DNA from: Enterococcus raffinosus
Lineage (GTDB): Bacteria > Bacillota > Bacilli > Lactobacillales > Enterococcaceae
Assembly (NCBI RefSeq): GCF_001886185.1
Contig: NZ_JXLA01000009.1
Span: 1 to 64,000 of the forward strand
Direction: 5' to 3'
DNA: 64,000 bases
Translations under genes and position numbers: made by a program
Notes under the pieces: model-generated
Told to the model about the DNA's origin: nothing
Seen by the model: the letters and a program-made list of their open reading frames with translations, nothing else
Database searches by the model: none
Shown: positions 9,489 to 19,096 of the stretch, one piece after another
How the letters are laid out: each line of letters starts with the position of its first letter
Position numbering within the stretch: position 1 is the stretch's first letter

Positions 9489-11502
9489 CGCCAATCAAAA
9501 AAATAAAAACTATTTTGAAGGACCCAATGTTGTTGTGACTTGGGCCCTTGGTCATTTATTGGGCCTAAAAATGCCAGAGGATTTGAATAAAGAATGGCAA
9601 AGCTGGCAGATGGAAACTTTACCGATGATTCCTAAATACATTGGGATCAAACCTTTACCTAAAACGCGTGGACAACTAAAATCCATTCAGCAGCTGGCAA
9701 AACGTAAAGATATTTCAGAAGCGGTGATCGCAACAGACGCGGGGCGTGAAGGAGAACTAGTTGCACGTTGGATTTTAGAATATGTACGGTTCGAAAAACC
9801 AGTGAAGCGCCTATGGATTTCGTCACAGACGAATAAAGCGATCAAGGATGGCTTTAAAAACCTGAAGCCCGCAGAAGAGTATGATAATTTGTATCACTCT
9901 GCATTAGCGCGGGCAAAAGCAGACTGGCTAGTTGGGTTAAATGTTACCCGCGCATTGACAGTTAAATATGAAGACAGCCTATCCGCTGGTCGAGTACAAA
10001 CACCGACGCTTGCGATGGTTCGTCAGCAGGAAAAGAAAATCGAGAAATTCCGTCCACAAAATTATTTTGTGATTTCTTTAGAGGTCGAAGGACAAAAAGC
10101 TAAGCTTAATCAAAAGAATCCATATGGAATCACAGAACGCGAAACAGCCGAAAAATTAGTCAAAGAGCTGTCTAAGCAAAAAGGAACTGTGACAGATATT
10201 ACGGAAAAAGAAAAGACAGAGCCGGCACCGCTACCTTATGATTTAACGGAAATCCAACGGGAAGCGAATGCTCGTTATCAATTTTCAGCCAAAAAGACAT
10301 TGTCCTTGGTTCAAAGCTTGTACGAAACTCATAAAATCGTGACGTATCCGCGAACAGACAGTAAATACCTAACCAATGATATGAAGGCTACGATGAAAGA
10401 ACGCTTGCAAGCAATCATTGATTTTGCACCAGAAGTAAAAACGTATATCAAAAATGGGGCACAAGTAAAACAAAAACGTGTGTTTCAAGATAGTAAAGTG
10501 ACGGATCACCATGCATTGATCCCGACGGAGCAACGTCCGCGTTTCGAAAAGCTTTCAACGGATGAACAGCGTATCTATAACATGATCGTAACCCGTTTCT
10601 TGGGCTTATTCGCTGATGCACATAAAGAGAGCCAACAAAAAGTAACGGTAACCTTCCAAAAGGAAACCTTTACCTTCCGTCAAAATAAAGTTCTAGTAGC
10701 TGGATGGAAACCAGCAGAAGAAGCAAAAAAATCCATTCAATGGTCTGAAGGAATGAAGATCGTACCGAACTTTACGATCGAAAAGGTTTTAACCACACCG
10801 CCTAAACCATTGAATGAGGGCACACTGCTGGCTCAAATGGAAAAGTATAGCTTAGGGACACCAGCGACTCGCGCGGAGATCATCGAAAAGTTGATTAAAT
10901 CTGAGTTGATGGAACGAACGACTAGTGGTTTGATGGTTTCACCAAAAGGCAAGCAATTACTAGAGCTTGTTAATCCTTCATTAGTGACGCCAGAGCTGAC
11001 TGAAAAATGGGAGAAGCAGTTAGAGGCAATCGCCAACGGCAAGTATAGTAGTAAGCAATTCTTGCAGGAGATTGAATCAGATACAAAGAAACTTGTCAGT
11101 GAAGTAAAACACAGCGACAAAAAGTATCAAGATTTCTCGATTACTGCCAAAAAATGTCCAGAGTGCGGTTCGCCACTGCGAGAAAAAAATACTCGTGACG
11201 GAAAAATCTATATTTGTACGAACCCAGAGTGTAGTTACCGCCGCCGGAAAGATCCAAAAGTCTCGAACCATCGCTGCCCTCAATGTCACCGCAAAATGGA
11301 AATCATTGATGGAAAAAATGGCTCGTATTTCCGTTGCAAATATGACGGGACGACAGAAAAAATGTTAGATAAGAAAGAACGCTCGAAAAAAATGACGAAG
11401 CATGAAGAGCGCCGCTTACTGAAAAAAGTGAACGAACAGGAAGAACCACAGGAAAGTCCATTAGCTGCGGCACTGAAAGCAGCGATGGAAAATAAAGATT
11501 AG
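9427..11502 (+). CDS. topB: DNA topoisomerase III
   Basis: A type IA topoisomerase that relaxes and decatenates DNA through a 5'-phosphotyrosyl link. The Toprim domain starts at once (LIIAEKPSVARDL; DAGREGE near residue 105-111). The active-site Tyr is in VTYPRTDS (Tyr307). The C terminus carries a CPECGSP...C..C zinc ribbon, a second partial one (CPQCHRK), and a basic tail. ATG 9427 is chosen because AGAAAGGA precedes it; the longer frame has no site. At 691 residues it has the normal length for Gram-positive chromosomal TopB. Confidence 0.95.
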   Translation: MKQLIIAEKPSVARDLSKVLNANQKNKNYFEGPNVVVTWALGHLLGLKMPEDLNKEWQSWQMETLPMIPKYIGIKPLPKTRGQLKSIQQLAKRKDISEAVIATDAGREGELVARWILEYVRFEKPVKRLWISSQTNKAIKDGFKNLKPAEEYDNLYHSALARAKADWLVGLNVTRALTVKYEDSLSAGRVQTPTLAMVRQQEKKIEKFRPQNYFVISLEVEGQKAKLNQKNPYGITERETAEKLVKELSKQKGTVTDITEKEKTEPAPLPYDLTEIQREANARYQFSAKKTLSLVQSLYETHKIVTYPRTDSKYLTNDMKATMKERLQAIIDFAPEVKTYIKNGAQVKQKRVFQDSKVTDHHALIPTEQRPRFEKLSTDEQRIYNMIVTRFLGLFADAHKESQQKVTVTFQKETFTFRQNKVLVAGWKPAEEAKKSIQWSEGMKIVPNFTIEKVLTTPPKPLNEGTLLAQMEKYSLGTPATRAEIIEKLIKSELMERTTSGLMVSPKGKQLLELVNPSLVTPELTEKWEKQLEAIANGKYSSKQFLQEIESDTKKLVSEVKHSDKKYQDFSITAKKCPECGSPLREKNTRDGKIYICTNPECSYRRRKDPKVSNHRCPQCHRKMEIIDGKNGSYFRCKYDGTTEKMLDKKERSKKMTKHEERRLLKKVNEQEEPQESPLAAALKAAMENKD

Positions 11503-11530
11503 CCAAAAATAACTCAAACATTTTTATCGG

Positions 11531-11585
11531 CTCTCCTTTTATAAGTCACGGTTATAAAAAGTGACTTATAGAAGGAGAGTTTTGT
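11531..11585 (+). terminator. Intrinsic terminator with long stem
   Basis: CTCTCCTTTTATAAGTCAC pairs with GTGACTTATAGAAGGAGAG around a short AT loop, followed by TTTTG. The stem is unusually long (about 19 bp). Confidence 0.8.
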
Positions 11586-11707
11586 ATACATTTGATTATT
11601 TTCAATGTAAAATAAATCAGCGGTATTTTGAATAAGTAGAGACTAGAAATTCAAAAAGAAAAGGGTTACAATATAAATGGTTTATACCATTTTCGGGAGG
11701 GATTTTT

Positions 11708-14386
11708 TTGAAATCTAGAAAAGATGAAGTGTTAGACGCATTAAGAGCAAATCCTAACGAACAGACGGCACAAGAACTGGCGGAGCAGCTAGGCGTTGAC
11801 CGCACCAATGTCAGTCGTTACTTAAATGAACTGACGAAAGATGGAAAAGTAAAAAAAATTGACGGTCGCCCAGTAAAATTTCAGCTAACGACAGTTTCGA
11901 CTGAAGGACATATTAACTTTGACAATTTGATTGGTCGTGAGGATTCGTTAAAAAGTCAAATTCAAAAATCTAAAGCGGCTATTTTATATCCTCCACGCGG
12001 ATTACATACGATTATTTTTGGCGAGACGGGAACTGGAAAGACGATGTTTGCAGAATGTATGTATCGTTTTGCGGTCTCCGCCAAAGTGTTAGACGAAAGT
12101 GCCCCCTTTGTTACTTTCAACTGTGCAGATTACGCACAAAACCCTCAGCTCCTATATGGACACATATTTGGTGTGAAACGGGGAGCATTTACAGGTGCAG
12201 AAGAAACACGGGTTGGGTTGATGGAACAGGCAGATGGAGGGATTTTGTTCTTAGATGAGATCCATCTTCTGCCGCCAGAAGGACAAGAAATGCTTTTCAC
12301 CTTCATTGACAAAGGGACTTTTCGATCTTTAGGTGATGGACAAGAGAAACAAGCATCTGTTCAGATTATAGGGGCAACGACCGAGACCAGCTCTATGTTC
12401 CTATCAACATTTAATCGTCGAATTCCAATGCAGATAGAGCTGCCTTCTCTGGCGGAACGCTCTTTAGATGAACGCTTAGCTATCATCAAAGAATTTCTAC
12501 AGCAAGAGGCGAATCGATTGATGCAGGAAATCGCGATTGATAAGCGAAGTCTATTAGCGTTTCTTCTATATAATGCAGAAGGAAATATTGGTCAGTTAAA
12601 ACGTGATTTAAAATTAGTCTGTGCCAAAGCTTTTCTTCATCATCAAACCAATAGCGATTCAGAAAAACTGATGATTGTGGAAGAGGACCTGCCTCTAGTT
12701 GTACAAAAAGGGTTACTACGAATGAACGAGGTTCAGGACAAGCTGACGCCATTCATGGATAAGAGAAATCTTTACTTAACCTTAAAGCCAGGTACGGAGG
12801 AAGTTGTTTGGGGACAAGACCCTAACAAGGATATGGAGGTTTACCATTCGATCACGTACAAGTTGGAGAAACTTGGACGGGAAAACCTATCAGAAATTGA
12901 TCTAGAAGAATTGATTTCCGATGATGTGGATCAATACTTTGAGACTTATGTTGAAGAGCTTTCTCACAGCAATGCTTATCGTGAAATCATTTCTGATGAC
13001 CTTTGGAAGCTGGTCAATGAGCTTTACGATTTTGCTTCGATTCAAATGAATCGGGAATATGATGAGAAGGTTCGGTTTGCTTTTGCGCTGCATATCAATT
13101 CAACGATTGAACGAATTCGTGGGAATCAATTTATTTCACATCCTAATTTGAATGATATTCGTCGAAACTATTCAAAAGAATTTCAAGTGGCGATTGAATT
13201 ATCTAATCGCATTGAAGAAGCCTACAATATCATGATTCCATTAGACGAGATCGGCTTTATCACGATGTTTCTTACTATGGATAATCAAGAGGAACAGCAA
13301 ATCGATGAACGACAAGTCGCTGTGCTCGTTGTGATGCATGGCAAGTCGACAGCCTCGAGTATGTTAGAGACGGTGCAGGAACTTCTTGGAACAACGAATG
13401 GCATCGCCTTTAATATGCCACTGACGTTAAATACTGAAAAAATGTATGCTCAAATTAAAAATTACATCCAGAAGAAACGGGAAGAGTTCTCAGAAGGAAT
13501 CATTCTTTTGACAGATATGGGCTCCCCAAATAATTTCGGCAACCTGATTTTCCATGAAATGGGGATTCGGACACGAGTGATTTCAATGGCAAGTACCATG
13601 TTAGTATTGGAAAGCTTGCGCTTAGCAACGTTAGGGCGTTCGTTAGAAGAAATCTATACGAGTGTTATCTCCATGTTCCAAACAATGGTACGTCTAGAAG
13701 AACCAACTCAGAAGGATGAAAAGAAAGTTATTATCGTAGCCTGCTTTACCGGAGAAGGTGTTTCGAAACGATTAAATGAAGTCGTCTCACAAATCGTTAA
13801 CTTGGAAGAATTTGAGATTATTCAAATGCAGTCTTTGGAGCGAGAAAGCTTTAAGCATCGTATCGACCAGCTGATTACACATAAAGACATTGTAGCGATT
13901 GTAGGCACTATGGAAATTCATTATCAAAAAATTCCTTTTATCCCAGCCATGAACTTATTCAAGCGGGATAAAATTCTAGAATTTCAAGATTTATTAGGCA
14001 GCACAATCACGCTCCCAGAAATGGTGGATTCATTAACTAAAAACTTTTCACCTGAGATAGATGTAAAGACGTTGTTCCTGTTAATCGACGATGTTTTACA
14101 GTTAATTCGTAAAGATCAGGAGCTTATTATCGAGAATACAGCGATGCAGGCACTAAGTGTACACATCGCGTTCTTAGTAGATAAAATAAAAAAAGGGGAA
14201 GAGCGTCCTGTCTTTGAGGATGTCAAATGTTTCCACCAGCAGTATCGTAGCCGCTTTAATCAAACTGCGGCCAATCTATCCCTGATTGAAAAACAATTTG
14301 AGGTTCGCTTTACCGAAGACGACATCGCTTACATTGTAAAGACCCTCGAAGATAATCGAATCGAACTAGGATTGCACAGTGTGTAA
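11708..14386 (+). CDS. LevR-type sigma-54-dependent PTS activator
   Basis: This activator drives sigma-54 promoters of PTS operons and is itself controlled by PTS phosphorylation. In order: an N-terminal helix-turn-helix (residues 1-55), an AAA+ domain with Walker A GETGTGKT, the sigma-54 contact motif GAFTGA, and GGILFLDEIH; then PRD1 (about 440-540), an EIIA-Man-like domain with VVMHGKSTAS (His near 545), an EIIB-like part, and a C-terminal PRD2. At 892 residues it is full length. The start is TTG 11708 after GGGAGG. It lies directly upstream of a sugar operon with a matching -24/-12 promoter. Confidence 0.93.
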   Translation: MKSRKDEVLDALRANPNEQTAQELAEQLGVDRTNVSRYLNELTKDGKVKKIDGRPVKFQLTTVSTEGHINFDNLIGREDSLKSQIQKSKAAILYPPRGLHTIIFGETGTGKTMFAECMYRFAVSAKVLDESAPFVTFNCADYAQNPQLLYGHIFGVKRGAFTGAEETRVGLMEQADGGILFLDEIHLLPPEGQEMLFTFIDKGTFRSLGDGQEKQASVQIIGATTETSSMFLSTFNRRIPMQIELPSLAERSLDERLAIIKEFLQQEANRLMQEIAIDKRSLLAFLLYNAEGNIGQLKRDLKLVCAKAFLHHQTNSDSEKLMIVEEDLPLVVQKGLLRMNEVQDKLTPFMDKRNLYLTLKPGTEEVVWGQDPNKDMEVYHSITYKLEKLGRENLSEIDLEELISDDVDQYFETYVEELSHSNAYREIISDDLWKLVNELYDFASIQMNREYDEKVRFAFALHINSTIERIRGNQFISHPNLNDIRRNYSKEFQVAIELSNRIEEAYNIMIPLDEIGFITMFLTMDNQEEQQIDERQVAVLVVMHGKSTASSMLETVQELLGTTNGIAFNMPLTLNTEKMYAQIKNYIQKKREEFSEGIILLTDMGSPNNFGNLIFHEMGIRTRVISMASTMLVLESLRLATLGRSLEEIYTSVISMFQTMVRLEEPTQKDEKKVIIVACFTGEGVSKRLNEVVSQIVNLEEFEIIQMQSLERESFKHRIDQLITHKDIVAIVGTMEIHYQKIPFIPAMNLFKRDKILEFQDLLGSTITLPEMVDSLTKNFSPEIDVKTLFLLIDDVLQLIRKDQELIIENTAMQALSVHIAFLVDKIKKGEERPVFEDVKCFHQQYRSRFNQTAANLSLIEKQFEVRFTEDDIAYIVKTLEDNRIELGLHSV

Positions 14387-14400
14387 TCCTAGTTTTTTTG
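14365..14400 (+). terminator. Intrinsic terminator
   Basis: ACTAGGATT pairs with AATCCTAGT, followed by seven T. The stop codon of the activator gene lies in the loop/right arm. Confidence 0.8.
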
Positions 14401-14448
14401 TGTGTAAAATGAAAACCTTATCACGACGCCTTCTGTGCGGCGAAAAAG

Positions 14449-14465
14449 TTGGCACGCATCTTGCT
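14449..14465 (+). promoter_or_regulatory. Sigma-54 (-24/-12) promoter
   Basis: TTGGCAC-GCATC-TTGCT is an essentially perfect match to the sigma-54 consensus TGGCAC-N5-TTGC. It lies 41 bp before the EIIB start. An imperfect repeat CGCC...GGCG at about 14427-14442 lies just upstream, but an activator site cannot be named with confidence. Confidence 0.93.
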
Positions 14466-14505
14466 TTATATAAAGTGAACAATTAAAAACTAAGGAGTGT
14501 TTTAC

Positions 14506-14823
14506 ATGAAAAGAATTATGTTAGTTTGTGCGGCAGGAATGAGCACTAGTTTATTAGTAACTAAAATGGAAAAAGCAGCAGCTGATCAAGGATTAGAATC
14601 TGATATCTTCGCAGTTTCAGCTTCAGAAGCAGATGCAAAATTAGAAGATGCCAGCAAACCAGTCGATGTTTTGCTATTAGGTCCTCAAGTTCGTTTTATG
14701 AAAGGTCAATTTGAAACAAAATTAGCAGACAAAGGAATTCCTGTCGATGTTATCGATATGAAAGATTACGGCATGATGAACGGCGAAGCTGTTTTAAATA
14801 CTGCACTTAATCTTATGAAATAA
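14506..14823 (+). CDS. PTS EIIB, lactose/cellobiose family
   Basis: The 105-residue phosphotransfer protein that passes phosphate to the sugar. The phosphocysteine is Cys8 in MLVCAAGMSTSLL, the usual P-loop of cellobiose/chitobiose EIIB. The start at 14506 is taken because AAGGAG (14492-14497) overlaps the longer in-frame GTG. It is the first gene of the sigma-54 operon and is followed 23 bp later by EIIA. Confidence 0.93.
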   Translation: MKRIMLVCAAGMSTSLLVTKMEKAAADQGLESDIFAVSASEADAKLEDASKPVDVLLLGPQVRFMKGQFETKLADKGIPVDVIDMKDYGMMNGEAVLNTALNLMK

Positions 14824-14846
14824 GAAGTAGAAGGGGAGCTAAGCAA

Positions 14847-15176
14847 ATGAGCGATACAATGAGTCAAGAACAATTAGAAGCAGTAATGGGTCTAATCATT
14901 AATGCTGGTAACGCAAAGAGTGATGCAATGGAAGCGATTCAAGCAGCTAAAGATGGCGACTTCACTTTGGCTCAAGAAAAACTTGCAGCAGCAGACCAAG
15001 CGTTAGTTGAAGCACATCATTCTCAAACAGGGCTGTTGACAGAAGAAGCTAGCGGTAATCCAATGACCGTGACATTGTTAGCGGTTCATAGTCAGGACCA
15101 CCTGATGACTGGCATTACTTTCAATGATATGGCAAAAGAAGTAGTGGATATTTACAAACGTTTAGGGAACGAATAG
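14847..15176 (+). CDS. PTS EIIA, lactose/cellobiose family
   Basis: A 109-residue all-helical EIIA of the LacF/CelC type. The phospho-His is in TLLAVHSQDHLM (His near residue 78). EAHHSQTGL is a second family motif. It receives phosphate from HPr and gives it to the upstream EIIB. AGAAGGGGAGC precedes the ATG. A short gap separates it from the acetyltransferase. Confidence 0.92.
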   Translation: MSDTMSQEQLEAVMGLIINAGNAKSDAMEAIQAAKDGDFTLAQEKLAAADQALVEAHHSQTGLLTEEASGNPMTVTLLAVHSQDHLMTGITFNDMAKEVVDIYKRLGNE

Positions 15177-15189
15177 AGGAAGTGATCCT

Positions 15190-16332
15190 GTGAAATTAGC
15201 TCGTGATCAGGAATCGTTGAAAGCGATCACAGGTTTAATTGAATACGCTTTTAGAAAGCAGCAGCCAATCATCAACGACCCACTCTTTTTATCACGGTAT
15301 GAACATGCTGATGCCTATGGTGTTTACCAAGAGAGTGAGTTAACGAATTTAGTGATGGCGAATCATTTTGAGATTCAGCTTTTTCAACAGAGAGTCAAAA
15401 TGGCCGGCGTTGGTTATGTGGCCAGTTATCCAGAGTATCGAGGCAAAGGCGGCATCAGCGGTATCATGTCCGAACTTTTGTCTGATCTTTACCAACAGGG
15501 TGTTGCAGTGTCACAACTGGCTCCTTTTTCCGAAGATTTTTATCGTCAATTCGGTTATGAGCCTACTAGCCGCAGAAAAACCTATCGCATTCCAGCACTG
15601 GCCTTTAATTATTTGACAAGTGAAAGAAGGGGGAATGTTAAACGTGGAACCTGGCAACAGATGAAGTCAGTGATCCAATCGATTTATCAGCGCTTATTAA
15701 ACCAGCAGCAAGTCGGAACGGTTGTCCGTGAAGGCTGGTGGTGGGAACGTCTAAATGACTACTATCCTCACCGCTTCTATGCTGTAGCTTATGATGACGC
15801 TGAAGAAGCGAAAGGATACATTATTTATCGTATGCAAGGCAACACATTAGTAGTAGACGAGCTTGCTTATGAAACGGAACTAGCTCTGCGAAAATTGTTA
15901 ACGTACTTAAAATCCCATGTCTCATCATTTGAAGAATTTCTTTATCACGCACCAGTTCATGAGATTATTGAAAAATGTTTTCGTGAACAAGAATATTTTA
16001 CGATTACTTTAGAACCTTACATGATGAGTCGAATTATTGACATCAAGCAATTATTACCGAAAATTCCGATTTGCCAAAAAGAAATTATTATTGAAGTAAC
16101 TGAAGATAAAGAGTGTCCTTGGAATGTTGGTAGCTGGCTAGTCAGTCAGGGGAATTGTAAAAAAGTACAACAAGCAGGTACCATCAAAGCTTCGATTCAT
16201 GGGTGGAGTGAATTATTATTGGGAGAATTGACTTTAGCTGAGGGAATTTTTCTTGGCAAGGTCACCGCTTCAAAAGCGTTTGAAGGGGAAATTTTTCCAA
16301 AAGGTCGACAAAGTTTTTACGATTACTTTTAA
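15190..16332 (+). CDS. Eis-like GNAT N-acetyltransferase
   Basis: A 380-residue protein with an N-terminal GNAT domain (VGYVASYPEYRGKGGISGIM carries the acetyl-CoA-binding R-G-x-G-G loop), a second GNAT-like half and a C-terminal sterol-carrier-like domain; that order is the Eis layout. The GTG start follows AGAGGAAGTGAT. It sits between the PTS EIIA and EIIC genes, so it is co-induced with sugar uptake. It may acetylate an amino sugar or a protein, but the Eis family is broad and the substrate is unknown. An acetyltransferase in this place is unusual for a cellobiose-type PTS operon. Confidence 0.82.
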   Translation: MKLARDQESLKAITGLIEYAFRKQQPIINDPLFLSRYEHADAYGVYQESELTNLVMANHFEIQLFQQRVKMAGVGYVASYPEYRGKGGISGIMSELLSDLYQQGVAVSQLAPFSEDFYRQFGYEPTSRRKTYRIPALAFNYLTSERRGNVKRGTWQQMKSVIQSIYQRLLNQQQVGTVVREGWWWERLNDYYPHRFYAVAYDDAEEAKGYIIYRMQGNTLVVDELAYETELALRKLLTYLKSHVSSFEEFLYHAPVHEIIEKCFREQEYFTITLEPYMMSRIIDIKQLLPKIPICQKEIIIEVTEDKECPWNVGSWLVSQGNCKKVQQAGTIKASIHGWSELLLGELTLAEGIFLGKVTASKAFEGEIFPKGRQSFYDYF

Positions 16333-16350
16333 AATAGGGGGAACACAAAA

Positions 16351-17604
16351 ATGGATGGATTTATTAATTTTATGGAGAAACACTTTATCCCGCATGCGTC
16401 AAAAATCGGGAACCAGCGTCATTTAATCGCAATCCGTGATGCATTTACAGTAACAATGCCGTTAATGATTTTAGGTGCGTTAGCAGTAATGCTTAACAAC
16501 TTGCCAATTGATGCTTTCCAGAACTTTATGAATGGTATCTTTGGCGGTGAAGCTTGGAAAGGCTTCGGCGGAGCAGTATGGAACGGAACCTTTGGTGTTC
16601 TTTCAGTCTTCATTGCATTCTTAGTCGCTTATAATTTAGCGCATCACTATGGTAAAGATCCAATCGGTACAGGGGTTGTATCTGTCGCTTCTTTCTTCAC
16701 TTTAGGTGCAGCGACTAGCGGAATGAACTCATCAGGTTTGTTCGTAGCATTGATCGTAGGTATTGCTGTTGCAGAAATCTTCACACGTCTAGTTGGTAAT
16801 GAAAAATTGGTTGTTAAAATGCCAGACGGCGTTCCGCCAGCAGTTGCCCGCTCATTTGCTTCTTTATTCCCAGCAATGATTACTGTATCAATCTTCGGTT
16901 TGATCGCTGCAGTTATTGCCGGATTTGGTGTTGAAGATATGTTTGCTGAATTCTATGCATTGGTTCAAGAACCTTTCATGGGCTTGGCTAACTCATATGG
17001 TTCTGCATTATTAATTGCTTTCATTACACCATTCCTATGGTTCTTTGGATTACACGGTGCCAACATGATTGATCCGTTCATGCAAGCAATCAACGCGCCT
17101 GCAATCGAAGCAAACAATGCAGCACTTTCAGCTGGTAAAGCAGCTCCTTACATCGTAAACAAACCATTTATCGATTCATTCGTTAACATGGGTGGTACTG
17201 GTGTAACAATCGGTTTGATTATCGCAATTTATCTAGTTGGACGTAAGAACAAACCATTTATGGTAGTAAACAACTTGGCCGCAGCTCCTGGTATTTTCAA
17301 TATCAATGAACCATTGATGTTCGGACTACCATTAGTATTGAATCCGATCATGTTCATTCCATTTATTTTGACACCAATGGTCTGCGTTACAACAGCTTAT
17401 TTTGCAACGAGTCTTGGATGGGTACCAGCAGCAACAGTTATGCCACCATGGGTAACACCGCCAATCATCGGTGGATTCTTAGCAACACAAAGCTTCTCAG
17501 GTGCCATTTTAGCAGCAGTAAACTTGGTTATCTCAATCGTTATGTACGTACCATTTGTTTCATTAGCAACAAGACAAGAGCTTAAAAAAGTAGCTGAAGC
17601 ATAA
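16351..17604 (+). CDS. PTS EIIC, lactose/cellobiose family permease
   Basis: The membrane channel of the PTS, 417 residues with about ten hydrophobic segments. Family features include LGALAVMLNN in the first helix, FFGLHGANMIDP and the substrate-site NINEPLMFGLPLVLNP near residue 315-330. GGGGGAA precedes the ATG. Together with the separate EIIA and EIIB genes this gives a complete transporter. The sugar is probably a beta-glucoside or beta-linked amino sugar, judged from the downstream glycosidases. Confidence 0.92.
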   Translation: MDGFINFMEKHFIPHASKIGNQRHLIAIRDAFTVTMPLMILGALAVMLNNLPIDAFQNFMNGIFGGEAWKGFGGAVWNGTFGVLSVFIAFLVAYNLAHHYGKDPIGTGVVSVASFFTLGAATSGMNSSGLFVALIVGIAVAEIFTRLVGNEKLVVKMPDGVPPAVARSFASLFPAMITVSIFGLIAAVIAGFGVEDMFAEFYALVQEPFMGLANSYGSALLIAFITPFLWFFGLHGANMIDPFMQAINAPAIEANNAALSAGKAAPYIVNKPFIDSFVNMGGTGVTIGLIIAIYLVGRKNKPFMVVNNLAAAPGIFNINEPLMFGLPLVLNPIMFIPFILTPMVCVTTAYFATSLGWVPAATVMPPWVTPPIIGGFLATQSFSGAILAAVNLVISIVMYVPFVSLATRQELKKVAEA

Positions 17605-17612
17605 GGTTTATC

Positions 17613-17650
17613 TGGGGGTTATGGATCGCTTGATCCCTAACCCCTTTTGT
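17613..17650 (+). terminator. Intra-operon hairpin/terminator
   Basis: GGGGTTATGGATC pairs with GATCCCTAACCCC (one mismatch), followed by TTTT, between EIIC and the glycosidase. It may partly terminate transcription or protect the upstream mRNA, lowering expression of the two downstream genes. Confidence 0.65.
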
Positions 17651-17687
17651 ATTAAAAATTTAAAGATCTAATATGAGGAGATTTACA

Positions 17688-19076
17688 ATGAAAACTTTTC
17701 CAAAGAATTTTTGGTGGGGCGCGGCAACTTCTGGCCCACAAAGCGAAGGACGTTTTAATAAAAAGCATGCCAATGTCTTCGATTACCATTTTGAAATCGA
17801 GCCGGAGAAATTCCATAATCAGGTAGGACCGGATGTTGCATCAAATTTTTACAACAGTTACAAAGAAGACATCCAAATGATGCGTTCAATCGGTATGAAT
17901 AGTTTACGGACAAGTATCCAGTGGAGTCGCTTGATCGATGATTTGGAAACAAACACGGTCAATCAGGATGCTGTAGATTTCTATAATAATGTGATCGATA
18001 CAATGTTGGCTGAAGGCATGACTCCTGTAATGAATCTGCATCATTTTGATTTACCAGTGGAATTATATGATAAATATGGCGGCTGGGAATCGAAAAAGGT
18101 TGTAGAATTGTATGTTGGATTTGCTGAAAAATGCTTTGAATTATTTGGCGATCGTGTAAAATTCTGGGCAACTCATAATGAGCCAATGGTAGTTGTAGAA
18201 GGGGAATACCTATTCCAATTCCATTACCCAAATATTGTTGATGGAAAAAAAGCAGTACAAGTAGCTTATAACTTGAACTTAGCTTCGGCTAAAGCGATTC
18301 AAGCTTTCCGTAAGTTAGCCATCAAAGATGCAAAAATTGGTACCATTTTGAATCTGACACCGACTTATGCAGCTTCTGACTCACCAGAAGACCAAGAAGC
18401 CGCACGGATCGCGGAACTTTGGAATAACAAAATGTTCTTAGAGCCTGCAGTTTATGGCCATTTTCCTGCCGAGCTGGAAGAGTTATTGACAAAGGACAAG
18501 GTTTTGTGGGAAACAACAGAGGAAGAAAAAGAAATCTTAAAGAACAACACGGTCGATTTCTTGGGAGTAAACTTCTATCATCCAAATCGTGTGAAGGCAC
18601 CCGATGTAGCTCCAAATTCTGTTGGCGAATGGATGCCAGATCGATATTATGACGCTTATGATATGCCAGGCCGTCGTGTGAATTTAGATCGTGGCTGGGA
18701 AATTTATCCGAAAGCTTTATATGATATTGCAGTGAATATCAAAGAAAACTACAAAAATATCCCTTGGTATGTCTCTGAAAATGGTATGGGCGTCTCAAAT
18801 GAGGAACGCTTCAAGAATGAAGGCGGAATGATCGAAGACGATTATCGAATCGATTTTGTGCAAGAACATTTGGAGTGGCTGCATAAGGGTATTGAAGAAG
18901 GTTCAAACTGCTTTGGTTACCATATGTGGACACCAATTGACTGCTGGTCTTGGTTAAACTCGTATAAGAATCGTTATGGATTTATTTCAAATAATATCCA
19001 TACTCAAATCAAAACGGTGAAGAAGTCAGGCTACTGGTTTAAGCAAGTGACTGAACGAAATGGCTTAGCAGAGTAA
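17688..19076 (+). CDS. GH1 6-phospho-beta-glucosidase
   Basis: A 462-residue family 1 glycoside hydrolase that splits phosphorylated beta-glucosides delivered by the PTS. The acid/base Glu is in THNEPM (Glu165) and the nucleophile in YVSENGMG (Glu364). The N-terminal FPKNFWWGAATSGPQSEG is the family start motif. The ATG at 17688 follows GAGGAG. The family also includes 6-phospho-beta-galactosidases and enzymes for other aglycones, so the exact substrate is open. Confidence 0.92.
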   Translation: MKTFPKNFWWGAATSGPQSEGRFNKKHANVFDYHFEIEPEKFHNQVGPDVASNFYNSYKEDIQMMRSIGMNSLRTSIQWSRLIDDLETNTVNQDAVDFYNNVIDTMLAEGMTPVMNLHHFDLPVELYDKYGGWESKKVVELYVGFAEKCFELFGDRVKFWATHNEPMVVVEGEYLFQFHYPNIVDGKKAVQVAYNLNLASAKAIQAFRKLAIKDAKIGTILNLTPTYAASDSPEDQEAARIAELWNNKMFLEPAVYGHFPAELEELLTKDKVLWETTEEEKEILKNNTVDFLGVNFYHPNRVKAPDVAPNSVGEWMPDRYYDAYDMPGRRVNLDRGWEIYPKALYDIAVNIKENYKNIPWYVSENGMGVSNEERFKNEGGMIEDDYRIDFVQEHLEWLHKGIEEGSNCFGYHMWTPIDCWSWLNSYKNRYGFISNNIHTQIKTVKKSGYWFKQVTERNGLAE

Positions 19077-19096
19077 CTCAAAGAGGAGGAAAATAA

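Noticed and set aside
10833-11521. Minus-strand frames antisense to topB
   Set aside because: Low-complexity Ser/Phe-rich translations typical of antisense shadows.
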